Part shown: in pieces, positions 53,235-61,533 of the stretch | Layout of the letters: each line of letters begins with the position of its first letter | How positions within the stretch are numbered: the first letter of the stretch is position 1 | Source: Flavobacterium amnicola | GTDB lineage: Bacteria > Bacteroidota > Bacteroidia > Flavobacteriales > Flavobacteriaceae | DNA length: 64,000 nucleotides | Direction: 5' to 3' | NCBI RefSeq assembly: GCF_004122165.1 | Contig: NZ_SBKO01000001.1 | Span: 1 to 64,000 of the forward strand | The notes under the pieces: generated by a model | Databases searched by the model: none | The model's input: only the letters and a program-made list of their open reading frames with translations | Told to the model about the DNA's origin: nothing | Translations under genes and position numbers: made by a program

Positions 53235-53777
53235 TTAAAAAGTAAATCCTACTGATAATTGTCCCACTGAGTTTTTTACATTGGCATTTTTAGATATTTC
53301 GGTTAATCCTAAAACATACCTCCCTTGAACAAACAAATTTTCCGTTACATTAAAAGTTAATCCTCCCGCAGCAGCAAAATCAAATTCATTAACATCAGTA
53401 TCGAAGTCAATATCTTTAGACAACAAATATGAAAACTGTGGCCCAAAATCTAAACTCACGATTTTTGCCACATGAATGCGTGCTAATACTGGGATCGACA
53501 TGTACCCTAATTTCTGTGTTAACTCTTGATTTAAATTTGCGTAGGATGCGCCTTGGGTTGAATAAATAATTTCGGGTTGTAAAGAGAATTTATCTCCCAG
53601 TTTAAATTGAGCAGACAATCCTGCATGATAACTGGTAATAGCGTCCGTTTGCAAATCGGAACCCGAAAAATTAGCATAATTAAGTCCGGCTTTCGCACCC
53701 AATTTCAATACTTGTGTTTGACTTACGGTAGAGACAAGTAAAAATAAAACAGTTGTAATTAATCTAAACTTTTTCAT
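53235..53777 (-). CDS. PorT-family outer-membrane beta-barrel protein
   Basis: 180 residues. Signal peptide (LITTVLFLLVSTVSQTQ), then alternating strands ending in VGFTF, the aromatic C-terminus of outer-membrane barrels. OMP_b-brl_2 type (KLGAKAGLNYANFSG..., SLQPEIIYSTQGA, LGYMSIPVLARIHV). Similar in build to the gene at 54603. Function unknown. Confidence 0.88.
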   Translation of the reverse strand: MKKFRLITTVLFLLVSTVSQTQVLKLGAKAGLNYANFSGSDLQTDAITSYHAGLSAQFKLGDKFSLQPEIIYSTQGASYANLNQELTQKLGYMSIPVLARIHVAKIVSLDFGPQFSYLLSKDIDFDTDVNEFDFAAAGGLTFNVTENLFVQGRYVLGLTEISKNANVKNSVGQLSVGFTF

Positions 53778-54046
53778 AAGATTCAGGTTTATGATTCATA
53801 ACGAAAAAAAGTGCGAAAAAGTGTAAAAAGCAAACTCATCAATCATTTCAGACCGAAACGACAGCATTTATGGGAATGTTTTTTTTTAGCAAGATTCCAC
53901 TTTTAAGGGATAAAATACACTAACTAAAGCTCAAAGTACTGATTAACAATGTTAATTAAAATTGTTAATAACTTTAGTTTTTAGTCAGAATGACCTTTAT
54001 AAAATTTATTATTTTCACTAGACTAATTTTTAAAATAAAATAAACT

Positions 54047-54529
54047 ATGAAAAAATTATTATTAACTGCAGCTGCAGTATTCACATTTGGATTTGCTAAC
54101 GCACAAGAAGGAGGTTTTAAAGTTGGTATCAATGCAGGTATGCCAATCGGAACATCAGGTGATATATATTCATTTACTGGTGGGGTTGACGCTGCTTACT
54201 TATGGAACGTGGGTGATAAATTCAATGCTGGTGTAACCACTGGTTATGCATATTATTCTGGTAAAGAATTCTTCGGAGTGAAAGTAAATGGAGGATTTAT
54301 CCCAGTTGCAGGTACAGCTCAATACAGCGTTACAGACAATCTTTTTGCAGGAGCTGATTTAGGTTATGGTCTTTATGCAGGAGACGGAAATGGTGATGGT
54401 GGATTTTATTACCAACCAAAATTTGGATACCAAACTGAAAAAATTGAACTTTATGCTGGATACAAAGGTGTTTCAGTTACTGGCGGTTCGATTGCTAGCG
54501 TTAATTTAGGATTTAACTACAAATTCTAA
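54047..54529 (+). CDS. Small outer-membrane beta-barrel protein
   Basis: 160 residues. Signal peptide MKKLLLTAAAVFTFGFANAQ, Gly/Tyr-rich strands, C-terminus NLGFNYKF. Eight strands or so, OmpX-like size. Divergent from the 53235 gene. Terminator follows. Not clearly a paralog of its neighbours. Confidence 0.85.
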   Translation: MKKLLLTAAAVFTFGFANAQEGGFKVGINAGMPIGTSGDIYSFTGGVDAAYLWNVGDKFNAGVTTGYAYYSGKEFFGVKVNGGFIPVAGTAQYSVTDNLFAGADLGYGLYAGDGNGDGGFYYQPKFGYQTEKIELYAGYKGVSVTGGSIASVNLGFNYKF

Positions 54530-54553
54530 TCCAAGAGAAAAATCAAATAATTT

Positions 54554-54582
54554 AAAAACCACGCAATTGCGTGGTTTTTTTT
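54554..54582. terminator. Terminator, probably bidirectional
   Basis: AAAAACCACGCAATTGCGTGGTTTTT, a near-perfect palindrome with T and A runs, between converging genes. Confidence 0.9.
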
Positions 54583-54602
54583 ATACAATAAATCGTACAG
54601 TA

Positions 54603-55187
54603 TTAAAACATATATCCTACAGACAATTGTAAGGCTCTGTTTTTTACTTCAAAAGAATCCACCTCTGGTATACCTGTAGTTTTGGTAATTTCGTTAAATC
54701 CATATACGCCTCGCAATTGAATAACATAGTTGGATGTTAAATGCAAACTGGCGCCAGCAGAAATCCCGTAATCAAAATCATTTACTTGTAAAATTTCACC
54801 TAAATTGTTTCCACTAAAACTAGTCTGGGTATCTTTCGCTATAGCGTAAGAAATCTGTGGACCTGCTTCGATACTAATTTTGTCTAACACGTATACTTTC
54901 ACAAAAACTGGCAAAGACAAATAACCTACGTTCGCGTCCGATTTAATTACATTCCCATTAAACTCTGCACCAAGCACCGAATACGTAAGTTCTGGTTGAA
55001 TGGCAAATTTTGTAAATTTAATTTCGGACATAACACCGCCATGATATCCTAATTTTGCATCTGCTTTAGAATTCACCACAGATGGATCTGAATAATTTAC
55101 CCCTCCTTTTACTCCGAATTTAACACTTTGTGCTTCACACAAAAAAGCAGTCAATAGAAAAAGAATTGAATATTTAATTTTTCTCAT
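54603..55187 (-). CDS. PorT-family outer-membrane beta-barrel protein
   Basis: 194 residues. Signal peptide (MRKIKYSILFLLTAFLCEAQ), KFGVKGGVNYSDPS, AIQPELTYSVLGAEF, VGYLSLPVFVKVYVLDKISI and C-terminal LSVGYMF. The order of these segments matches the 53235 gene, so the two are likely a duplicated pair. Role unknown. Confidence 0.88.
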   Translation of the reverse strand: MRKIKYSILFLLTAFLCEAQSVKFGVKGGVNYSDPSVVNSKADAKLGYHGGVMSEIKFTKFAIQPELTYSVLGAEFNGNVIKSDANVGYLSLPVFVKVYVLDKISIEAGPQISYAIAKDTQTSFSGNNLGEILQVNDFDYGISAGASLHLTSNYVIQLRGVYGFNEITKTTGIPEVDSFEVKNRALQLSVGYMF

Positions 55188-55277
55188 TTGTATATTTTTT
55201 TAACAAAAATAAGAATGCTAAAATAAAAACCTATTTTTATCATTATTTTTATTTCTATTGCTAACCGATACTCCACA

Positions 55278-56177
55278 ATGAACTGGAATTCCTACATCAA
55301 AAATTTTCAATCGTATTTAAAAATAGAACGAGGTTTATCCAAAAATTCTATTGATAACTATGTGCTTGACGTAGAAAAATTACAGCATTATCTCCATCAA
55401 AATGAAATAAATGTATCGCCACTAACTATTACAGAAGAAACCCTACAAGAATTCATTTACGAAAGTTCCAAACATATCAATCCGAGAAGTCAGGCACGAC
55501 TCATTTCGGGTTTAAAAAGCTTTTTTAATTATTTAATTTTTGAAGATTACCGACAAAACAATCCGTTAGAACTAATTGAAGCACCAAGATTGGGTCGGAA
55601 ATTACCCGATACTTTAAACGTCGCAGATATAGACAATTTAATTGCTGCCATCGATTTGACAACGGCAGAAGGCGAACGCAACAGAGCCTTGTTAGAAACG
55701 TTGTATGGTTGCGGTTTGCGTGTTTCCGAGTTGGTAGCTTTAAAAATTTCCGATTTATTCTTTAACGAAGGTTTTATCAAAGTTACCGGAAAAGGCGACA
55801 AACAGCGATTTGTACCGATAAGTGAATTAACCCAAAAATACATTGACATTTATCGCAACGAGATTCGAACCCATCTAAACATTCAAAAAGGACACGAAGA
55901 CACTTTATTTCTAAACCGAAGAGGAAAACAACTTACGCGAGCCATGATTTTCACCATTATTAAAAACTTAGCGGTAAAAATCAACCTCAACAAAACCATT
56001 AGTCCGCATACATTTCGACATTCCTTTGCAACGCATTTATTAGAAAATGGTGCCGATTTGCGCTCGATACAATTAATGTTAGGCCATGAGTCGATTACAA
56101 CTACCGAAATCTATATGCATGTCGATCGAAAACACCTCAATCAAGTCATGCAAACGTTTCATCCAAGAAGTAAATAA
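55278..56177 (+). CDS. xerD: Tyrosine recombinase XerD
   Basis: Resolves chromosome dimers at dif with the FtsK translocase. 299 residues. N-terminal SAM-like domain (3-90), catalytic domain with Arg148, Lys172, His244, Arg247, His270 and nucleophile Tyr279 (HTFRHSFATHLL, LGHESITTTEIYMHV): all six catalytic residues present. No phage genes around, so chromosomal rather than phage integrase. No second xer gene in this window. Confidence 0.94.
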   Translation: MNWNSYIKNFQSYLKIERGLSKNSIDNYVLDVEKLQHYLHQNEINVSPLTITEETLQEFIYESSKHINPRSQARLISGLKSFFNYLIFEDYRQNNPLELIEAPRLGRKLPDTLNVADIDNLIAAIDLTTAEGERNRALLETLYGCGLRVSELVALKISDLFFNEGFIKVTGKGDKQRFVPISELTQKYIDIYRNEIRTHLNIQKGHEDTLFLNRRGKQLTRAMIFTIIKNLAVKINLNKTISPHTFRHSFATHLLENGADLRSIQLMLGHESITTTEIYMHVDRKHLNQVMQTFHPRSK

Positions 56178-56188
56178 ATTTTGTAACG

Positions 56189-56213
56189 TTGGCTTCGAGA
56201 GCCTCAGCCAACT
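56189..56213. repeat. Conserved-loop hairpin between xerD and hisS
   Basis: GTTGGC-TTCGAGAGCCTCA-GCCAAC, followed by TTTCTTT. Same loop as the hairpins at 319-343 and 8203-8273. Placed between convergent genes, so it may be their terminator. Confidence 0.75.
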
Positions 56214-56217
56214 TTCT

Positions 56218-57642
56218 TTACTTTAACAACTTTACTAATTCTTCAAAAGAAACGGTTTGTTGTTCTCCTGAAGCCAGGTTTTTAAGATTATACACCTGAT
56301 TGGCAACCTCATCAGCTCCTACGATCACGGCATAAGGAATCCCGCGTTTATCAGCGTGTTGAAATTGCTTTCCAATTTTAGCAGTATCCGGATACATTTC
56401 AACTTTTATGCCTTCTTGACGTAATTTTGAAACGGCTTTCATAGCATATTTTGCTTCGGTTTCCCCAAAATTCAAGAACATTGCCGTTGGTGCAGAAGTA
56501 ACGGTTTCTGGAAACAATCCCAATTCTTCGATAACCAAATAAATTCGATCCAATCCGAAGGAAATCCCAACACCACTCATATTTTTCAATCCGAAAATTC
56601 CAGTCAAATCATCGTAACGACCACCGCCACCAATAGAACCCATAGCAACTCCAGCTGGTGCTCCTACTTCAAAAATAGCACCGGTATAGTAATTTAATCC
56701 ACGAGCCAAAGTAACATCTAAATCAAGATTAGCAGATTGCAACCCAATTTCCGATACATTTTCGCAGATGAATTTTAATTCCGCAACTCCCTTTAACCCT
56801 TCTTCTGAAGAGGCTAACAACTGCGCTAACTTTTCTATTTTCTCTTCAATAGTTCCTGTAAAACTGAACAAAGGTTGCACTTTTTGAAGGGCTGCTTCCG
56901 AAATTCCTTTTTCCAGCATTTCTTTTTTAACACCGTCCTCTCCTATTTTATCCAGTTTATCTAGCGCCACTGTAAAATCGATTAATTTATCGGAAGCCCC
57001 AATAACTTCAGCAATTCCAGACAACACTTTACGATTGTTAATTTTAATGGTAACACCTTTCAACCCTAAATCGGTAAAAACCGAATCGTATAATTGTACC
57101 AATTCTACTTCTTGCCATAAGGAGGTAGAACCCACCACATCGGCATCACATTGGTAAAACTCTCTAAAACGCCCTTTTTGAGGTCGGTCGGCACGCCAAA
57201 CCGGTTGAATTTGGTATCGTTTGAATGGAAATTCAATTTCATTTTGGTGTTGTACTACATAACGCGCAAACGGCACCGTTAAATCGTAACGCAATGCTTT
57301 TTCGGAAATTTTAGATGTGAATTTATTTAGTTCAACTAATTCCTTCACTGAAATCGTTTCAGCAGAATTGGTTTGCAGTACATCCAAAGATTCTGGCAAT
57401 TCAATTTTATTTTTATTGAAAAAGAAATTTCCCGAATTCAATATTTTAAAAATCAGTCGATCGCCTTCTTCACCATACTTTCCCATTAAGGTTTCTGAAT
57501 TTTCAAACGTTGGCGTCTCAATAGGTTGAAAACCGAATTTTTCGAAATGGCTGCGAATCGTATTAAAAATATAATTACGCTTCGCCACTTCAATTGGAGA
57601 AAAATCACGAGTACCTTTAGGAATGCTTGGTTTTTGAGCCAT
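56218..57642 (-). CDS. hisS: Histidine--tRNA ligase
   Basis: Charges tRNA-His. 474 residues. Class II motif 1 region [18 protein letters not shown], motif 2 ([16 protein letters not shown]), histidine-A box [23 protein letters not shown], motif 3 [12 protein letters not shown], and a C-terminal anticodon domain. The start at 57642 ([14 protein letters not shown]) is standard; an extension to 57669 covers an AT-rich repeat. Confidence 0.97.
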   Translation of the reverse strand: MAQKPSIPKGTRDFSPIEVAKRNYIFNTIRSHFEKFGFQPIETPTFENSETLMGKYGEEGDRLIFKILNSGNFFFNKNKIELPESLDVLQTNSAETISVKELVELNKFTSKISEKALRYDLTVPFARYVVQHQNEIEFPFKRYQIQPVWRADRPQKGRFREFYQCDADVVGSTSLWQEVELVQLYDSVFTDLGLKGVTIKINNRKVLSGIAEVIGASDKLIDFTVALDKLDKIGEDGVKKEMLEKGISEAALQKVQPLFSFTGTIEEKIEKLAQLLASSEEGLKGVAELKFICENVSEIGLQSANLDLDVTLARGLNYYTGAIFEVGAPAGVAMGSIGGGGRYDDLTGIFGLKNMSGVGISFGLDRIYLVIEELGLFPETVTSAPTAMFLNFGETEAKYAMKAVSKLRQEGIKVEMYPDTAKIGKQFQHADKRGIPYAVIVGADEVANQVYNLKNLASGEQQTVSFEELVKLLK

Positions 57643-57654
57643 TTTAAAATATGA

Positions 57655-57690
57655 ATTACAAATTATCAATTGTCAATTATCAATTGCTTT
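57655..57690. repeat. Tandem AATTATCAATTGTC repeat
   Basis: AATTATCAATTGTC then AATTATCAATTGCT: two 14-base units upstream of hisS, with internal CAATTG palindromes. Confidence 0.7.
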
Positions 57691-57771
57691 CGCAAATATC
57701 TTACTTTTTAAATGAATAGTAAAATTTTGAAACAGTTTGTAACAAAATAGCTTTTTTACTGTCTAACGGAT

Positions 57772-59013
57772 ATGGTAGGATTAGTACGAGAAAACATCAA
57801 AATTGCTTTAGGCTCTATAAAGACACAATTGCTTAGAACCATCTTAACGGTTTTAATTATCGCTATTGGAATCATGGCACTTGTTGCCATTTTAACTGTT
57901 GTTTCGGCGCTTGAAAACACTATTTCCAAAGATTTTGCCTCGATGGGTTCTAACACTTTTTCGATTAATCAGTACGACAATTTAACCAGAACACAAGGAA
58001 ACGGAGAAGTTGAAAAAATAAATCCAATTATTAGCTATCCAGAAGCCAAAGCGTTCAAAGACCGATACGATTTCCCATTTACTACTACCTCTTTATCCTT
58101 TACAGCCAGCACCACTTCGGAAGTGAAATTTGAAAATGATAAAACCGATCCTGAAGTTATGGTGGTGGGTGCCGATGAAAATTTTGTTCCAAACTCTGGA
58201 CTCGAAGTGGTTAAAGGAAGAAATTTTACCAATTTTGATGTTGAAAACAATGCCTATGTATGTGTTTTGGGTTCTGATTTTGAAAAAAAATTATTGCGAG
58301 ATGTCAACCCGATTGACAAAATAATTTCGGTTCGTGGCGCAAAATTTAGAGTTATTGGTGTTTTAAAGGAGAAAGGCTCAACTTTTGGAAATAGTCAAGA
58401 CTTACGAATGATAATTCCGATTCAAGTGGCCCGAACTTTATTTACTGCCCCTAATATCAATTATGCCACCAGCATAATGATTGATAAAAAGGAATTACTT
58501 GACGAAGCAGTGGACGATGCCATGATTACCATGCGTCAAGTTCGAAAACTTAATCCAATTGAAGATGCCAACTTTGGTGTTTCGCGTAGTGATGACTTGA
58601 TCAATAAAATATTAAGTATTACCGATTATTTAGGCATTTCGGCTTGGGTGATTGGGATCATCACGATTTTTGGTTCCTCTATTGCCTTAATGAACATCAT
58701 GCTGGTTTCTGTCACTGAAAGAACACGTGAAATAGGTACCCGAAAAGCATTAGGCGCCAAGCGCAGTACGATTGCCTTTCAATTTTTTATGGAAACCTTG
58801 GTAATTGGACAATTAGGTGGTTTATTGGGAGTCATCTTCGGAATTAGTATTGGGTATTTAATTGCCATTTTAATTGATTTTCAATTTACCATTCCATGGC
58901 TAGCCATTAGTTCGGCATTTATAGTAAGTTTTATTGTGGCCGTTTTTTCTGGTTCTTATCCTGCCATGAAAGCAGCCAAATTGGACCCAATTGAAGCGTT
59001 ACGATACGAGTAA
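57772..59013 (+). CDS. MacB/FtsX-type ABC transporter permease
   Basis: 413 residues. One membrane helix at the N-terminus (LLRTILTVLIIAIGIMALVA), a large periplasmic MacB core domain (about 45-270) and three C-terminal helices, with FtsX-family motifs (ERTREIGTRKALGAKRSTI, GSYPAMKAAKLDPIEALRYE). Partner of an ATPase not found next to it. Efflux or lipoprotein-type mechanotransmission is likely; substrate unknown. Confidence 0.9.
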   Translation: MVGLVRENIKIALGSIKTQLLRTILTVLIIAIGIMALVAILTVVSALENTISKDFASMGSNTFSINQYDNLTRTQGNGEVEKINPIISYPEAKAFKDRYDFPFTTTSLSFTASTTSEVKFENDKTDPEVMVVGADENFVPNSGLEVVKGRNFTNFDVENNAYVCVLGSDFEKKLLRDVNPIDKIISVRGAKFRVIGVLKEKGSTFGNSQDLRMIIPIQVARTLFTAPNINYATSIMIDKKELLDEAVDDAMITMRQVRKLNPIEDANFGVSRSDDLINKILSITDYLGISAWVIGIITIFGSSIALMNIMLVSVTERTREIGTRKALGAKRSTIAFQFFMETLVIGQLGGLLGVIFGISIGYLIAILIDFQFTIPWLAISSAFIVSFIVAVFSGSYPAMKAAKLDPIEALRYE

Positions 59014-59052
59014 AAGTAAAAAGTACGAAGTACGAAGTTAAAAATACAAAGT
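59014..59052. repeat. AAGTA-rich intergenic repeat
   Basis: AAGTAAAAAGTACGAAGTAC followed by GAAGTTAAAAATACAAAGTG; imperfect 7-base periodicity (AAGTAcG). Between the MacB-like gene and prmC. Confidence 0.5.
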
Positions 59053-59054
59053 GA

Positions 59055-59912
59055 TTAAATGTTTCCTTTCATCATTCTGTCATTTCCATAAATATCTTTT
59101 CGCAATTCGATATTTTTAAAATGGTATTTTTCCAATAATTCGACCATTTCTTTTCCCAAATACTGATTTATTTCGAAATACAATTGTCCGTTTTGAGAAA
59201 GATTTTTTTGAGCGAGTTCCGTTATTTTTCGATAAAAAAGCAACGCATCGGTATCTTCTACAAACAAGGCCAAATGGGGTTCATATTCCAATACATTTTT
59301 GTTAATTTCCGCTTTTTCTAAATTACGTACATAGGGTGGATTGGACATAATGATGTCAAATTGCTGACCTAAATCGATTGTTTCCAAAATACTTTGATGT
59401 AAAAACGTAATCTTCACCTCATTTCGATCTGCATTTTTCTTAGCAATCTGTAGTGCTTTCTCCGAAACATCTAAAGCAAAAACTTCAGCATTAGGCAAAT
59501 TTTTAGCCAACGAAATGGCAATACAACCACTTCCCGTTCCTATGTCTAAAATCCGAATCGTGCTAACGTCATTGCGAGGAACGAAGTAATCTTTAATAAT
59601 CCATTCTACAAGTTCTTCTGTTTCAGGTCTAGGAATTAACGTATTTTCATTGACATAAAATGGCAATCCGTAAAATTCGGTTTCACCTAAAATATACTGA
59701 ATGGGTTTTTCGTCTTTTAATTGTGACAAAACCGTTTCCCATTGCAATAATTGCATTCCGTCTAATTCAATAGTGGGATTCAAAGCCAAATCGACACGTT
59801 TGATTTGATGAAAGGCTTCCAAAAGGATATAGAAAAAACTTTCGATTTCTTTTTCGTCGTAAAGTGTATCAAGGGCTTCTTTAAATTGAACTCGGTAGTC
59901 TTTTACTAGCAT
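59055..59912 (-). CDS. prmC: Peptide chain release factor N5-glutamine methyltransferase
   Basis: Methylates the Gln of the GGQ motif in release factors. 285 residues. N-terminal helical domain (1-80), SAM motif RILDIGTGSGCIAISLA (120-136), NPPY at 191-194. Residues 108-116 (DYFVPRNDV) are encoded by a dispersed repeat, in frame, between the helical and catalytic parts, a few residues longer than E. coli here. The methylase motifs are intact, so it should be active. Follows the GNAT gene by 53 bases. Confidence 0.95.
   Translation of the reverse strand: MLVKDYRVQFKEALDTLYDEKEIESFFYILLEAFHQIKRVDLALNPTIELDGMQLLQWETVLSQLKDEKPIQYILGETEFYGLPFYVNENTLIPRPETEELVEWIIKDYFVPRNDVSTIRILDIGTGSGCIAISLAKNLPNAEVFALDVSEKALQIAKKNADRNEVKITFLHQSILETIDLGQQFDIIMSNPPYVRNLEKAEINKNVLEYEPHLALFVEDTDALLFYRKITELAQKNLSQNGQLYFEINQYLGKEMVELLEKYHFKNIELRKDIYGNDRMMKGNI
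59567..59591. repeat. CGTCATTGCGAGGAACGAAG repeat inside prmC
   Basis: CGTCATTGCGAGGAACGAAG followed by TAATC on the plus strand. I recognise this as the widespread intergenic repeat CGTCATTGCGAGGAACGAAG-CAATC, with one base changed. Here it is coding (minus strand residues 108-116 of PrmC). Related sequence forms the apex of the hairpin at 6300-6338. Confidence 0.75.
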
Positions 59913-59929
59913 TTTTATTCTCTATAAAT

Positions 59930-59957
59930 TTACCTCTCGACCGCGCTCGAGGTGACA
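59930..59957. repeat. CTCGACCGCGCTCGAGGTGAC hairpin repeat
   Basis: ACCTCTCGACCGCGCTCGAG followed by GTGACA; ACCTC(T)CGA pairs with TCGAGGT. The sequence is a recurring intergenic motif in flavobacteria as I recall it. Its GC content stands out from its surroundings. Located between the GNAT gene and prmC. Confidence 0.6.
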
Positions 59958-59965
59958 AATTAATT

Positions 59966-60442
59966 TTACAATTGCTTGATCATCCAAACAGGACATGAAG
60001 AATGTCCGGTACAACCCATTGGACCATCTAAATAATCGAAACCTGATTTTTTATACAGTTTTTGAGCGGCTTCCATGTAGGGCATGGTTTCCAAATAGCA
60101 TTTTTCAAAACCAAAGTCTTTTGCTTTGGACAAACAAACTTCCATCATTTGAGTACCGATTCCTAATCCGCGTGTTTCGGATAAAAAATACATCTTCTGC
60201 AATTCACAAACTTCTGGAGCACCATTGGCTAAGGGAGCAATTCCAGCACAACCAACAATTCTATCTTCGTTTTCCACTACAAAATAGGCTGATTTCGGTT
60301 TGCTATACGTTTCAAACATCATATCCAATTCGGGGTCAGCATAGGCCGTTCCGACTTTAGGAACATTAAATTCTTCCAAAACACTTCGGATAACGCGAGC
60401 TACTTGTTCGTTATCCTTTTTTTCGATTACTCTAATTCTCAT
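59966..60442 (-). CDS. GNAT-family N-acetyltransferase
   Basis: 158 residues from MRIRVIEKKDNEQVARVIRS. CoA-binding motif A in LQKMYFLSETRGLGIGTQMM (R/QxxGxG/A = RGLGIG). Acceptor unknown. The start at 60442 fits the family; a frame extending to 60604 would run into ribD. The -7 element TATCTTTG (60447-60454) lies so close that the mRNA may be leaderless. Divergent from ribD. Confidence 0.88.
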   Translation of the reverse strand: MRIRVIEKKDNEQVARVIRSVLEEFNVPKVGTAYADPELDMMFETYSKPKSAYFVVENEDRIVGCAGIAPLANGAPEVCELQKMYFLSETRGLGIGTQMMEVCLSKAKDFGFEKCYLETMPYMEAAQKLYKKSGFDYLDGPMGCTGHSSCPVWMIKQL

Positions 60443-60446
60443 ACAA

Positions 60447-60454
60447 CAAAGATA
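60447..60454 (-). promoter_or_regulatory. -7 element of the GNAT gene promoter
   Basis: Minus strand TATCTTTG ending five bases before the ATG at 60442. Expected transcript start coincides with the start codon. Confidence 0.6.
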
Positions 60455-60513
60455 AAAAGATAGAATTATAAAATGTTTATTTCTAGTTTGATTCATTAAA
60501 GTCAAATAAATTC

Positions 60514-60521
60514 TAAATTTG
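60514..60521 (+). promoter_or_regulatory. -7 element of the ribD promoter
   Basis: TAAATTTG ending five bases before the GTG at 60526; a TTTG lies at 60487-60490 (spacing 23, slightly long). The mRNA would be leaderless or nearly so. Confidence 0.6.
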
Positions 60522-60525
60522 TATA

Positions 60526-61533
60526 GTGAAGACACATGAGATTTACATACAGCGCTGTATTCAATTAGCCAAAAACGGATTGGGCACCACCTATCCAAAT
60601 CCATTAGTGGGCAGCGTAATTGTGCATAACGGGATAATTATTGGGGAAGGCTGGCACAAAAAAGCTGGCGAAGCCCACGCCGAAGTCAACGCTATTCGTT
60701 CGGTTAAGGATAAATCCTTATTACAAGAATCCACCATCTATGTTAGTTTAGAACCTTGCAGTCATTTTGGAAAAACACCTCCTTGTAGTGATTTAATTAT
60801 TCAACATAAAATTCCGAATGTAGTTATCGGAACAGTAGATCCTTTTGCAAAAGTAGCCGGCAATGGCATCAAAAAATTAATCGAAGCGGGATGTAAGGTT
60901 ACGGTTGGTATTTTAGAAGACGAATGTCACGCGCTCAACAAACGTTTTTTCACCTTTCACAACAAGCAAAGACCCTATATCATTTTGAAATGGGCGCAAA
61001 CGGCTGATGGTTTTATTGCCCCTTCCGTTCGGGATCAAAAAGCACCGGTTTGGATAACTAATCCCTATTCCAGACAATTGGTTCACAAATGGAGAAGCGA
61101 AGAACAAGCCATACTTGTCGGTACACAAACCGTAGTGGATGACAATCCTAAGTTAGATGTTCGCGACTGGACAGGAAATAATCCTGTAAGAATAGTTTTA
61201 GATAAAAATTGTAGAATTTCAAAAGAAAGTCTTATATTTGATAGTTCCGCTAGTACCCTATTGTTGTCAAACAACGATATAAAGCATACTGAAAATGTTG
61301 CCCAACAAATAGTTAACCTGCTATTTGAGAACAACATACAGTCGGTAATTATTGAAGGCGGAAGTAAAACCTTGCAAACTTTCATTACAGAAAACCTATG
61401 GGATGAAGCGAGAGTTTTTATTGGCGATAGTTATTTTTCAAGCGGTACAAGAGCCCCATTGTTGCCCAAAAAGAAAGCAGAAATGCAAAAAATAGTGAGT
61501 GACGAACTTCTAATTTATTCGAACTATGATTAA
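60526..61533 (+). CDS. ribD: Bifunctional riboflavin biosynthesis deaminase/reductase
   Basis: Deaminates then reduces the pyrimidine intermediate in riboflavin synthesis. 335 residues. Deaminase zinc motif HAEVNAI (His51, Glu53) with PCSHFGKTPPC (Cys78, Cys87); reductase domain from about residue 145 (ILKWAQTADGFIA). Initiates at GTG 60526 (MKTHEIYIQRCIQLAKNG); no in-frame ATG is near. No FMN riboswitch upstream. Overlaps the HAD gene by eight bases. Confidence 0.94.
   Translation: MKTHEIYIQRCIQLAKNGLGTTYPNPLVGSVIVHNGIIIGEGWHKKAGEAHAEVNAIRSVKDKSLLQESTIYVSLEPCSHFGKTPPCSDLIIQHKIPNVVIGTVDPFAKVAGNGIKKLIEAGCKVTVGILEDECHALNKRFFTFHNKQRPYIILKWAQTADGFIAPSVRDQKAPVWITNPYSRQLVHKWRSEEQAILVGTQTVVDDNPKLDVRDWTGNNPVRIVLDKNCRISKESLIFDSSASTLLLSNNDIKHTENVAQQIVNLLFENNIQSVIIEGGSKTLQTFITENLWDEARVFIGDSYFSSGTRAPLLPKKKAEMQKIVSDELLIYSNYD

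Noticed and set aside
55278..56177. xerD as a phage or integrative-element integrase
   Set aside because: The sequence fits chromosomal XerD, and no att-like repeats, tRNA junction or phage genes are nearby.
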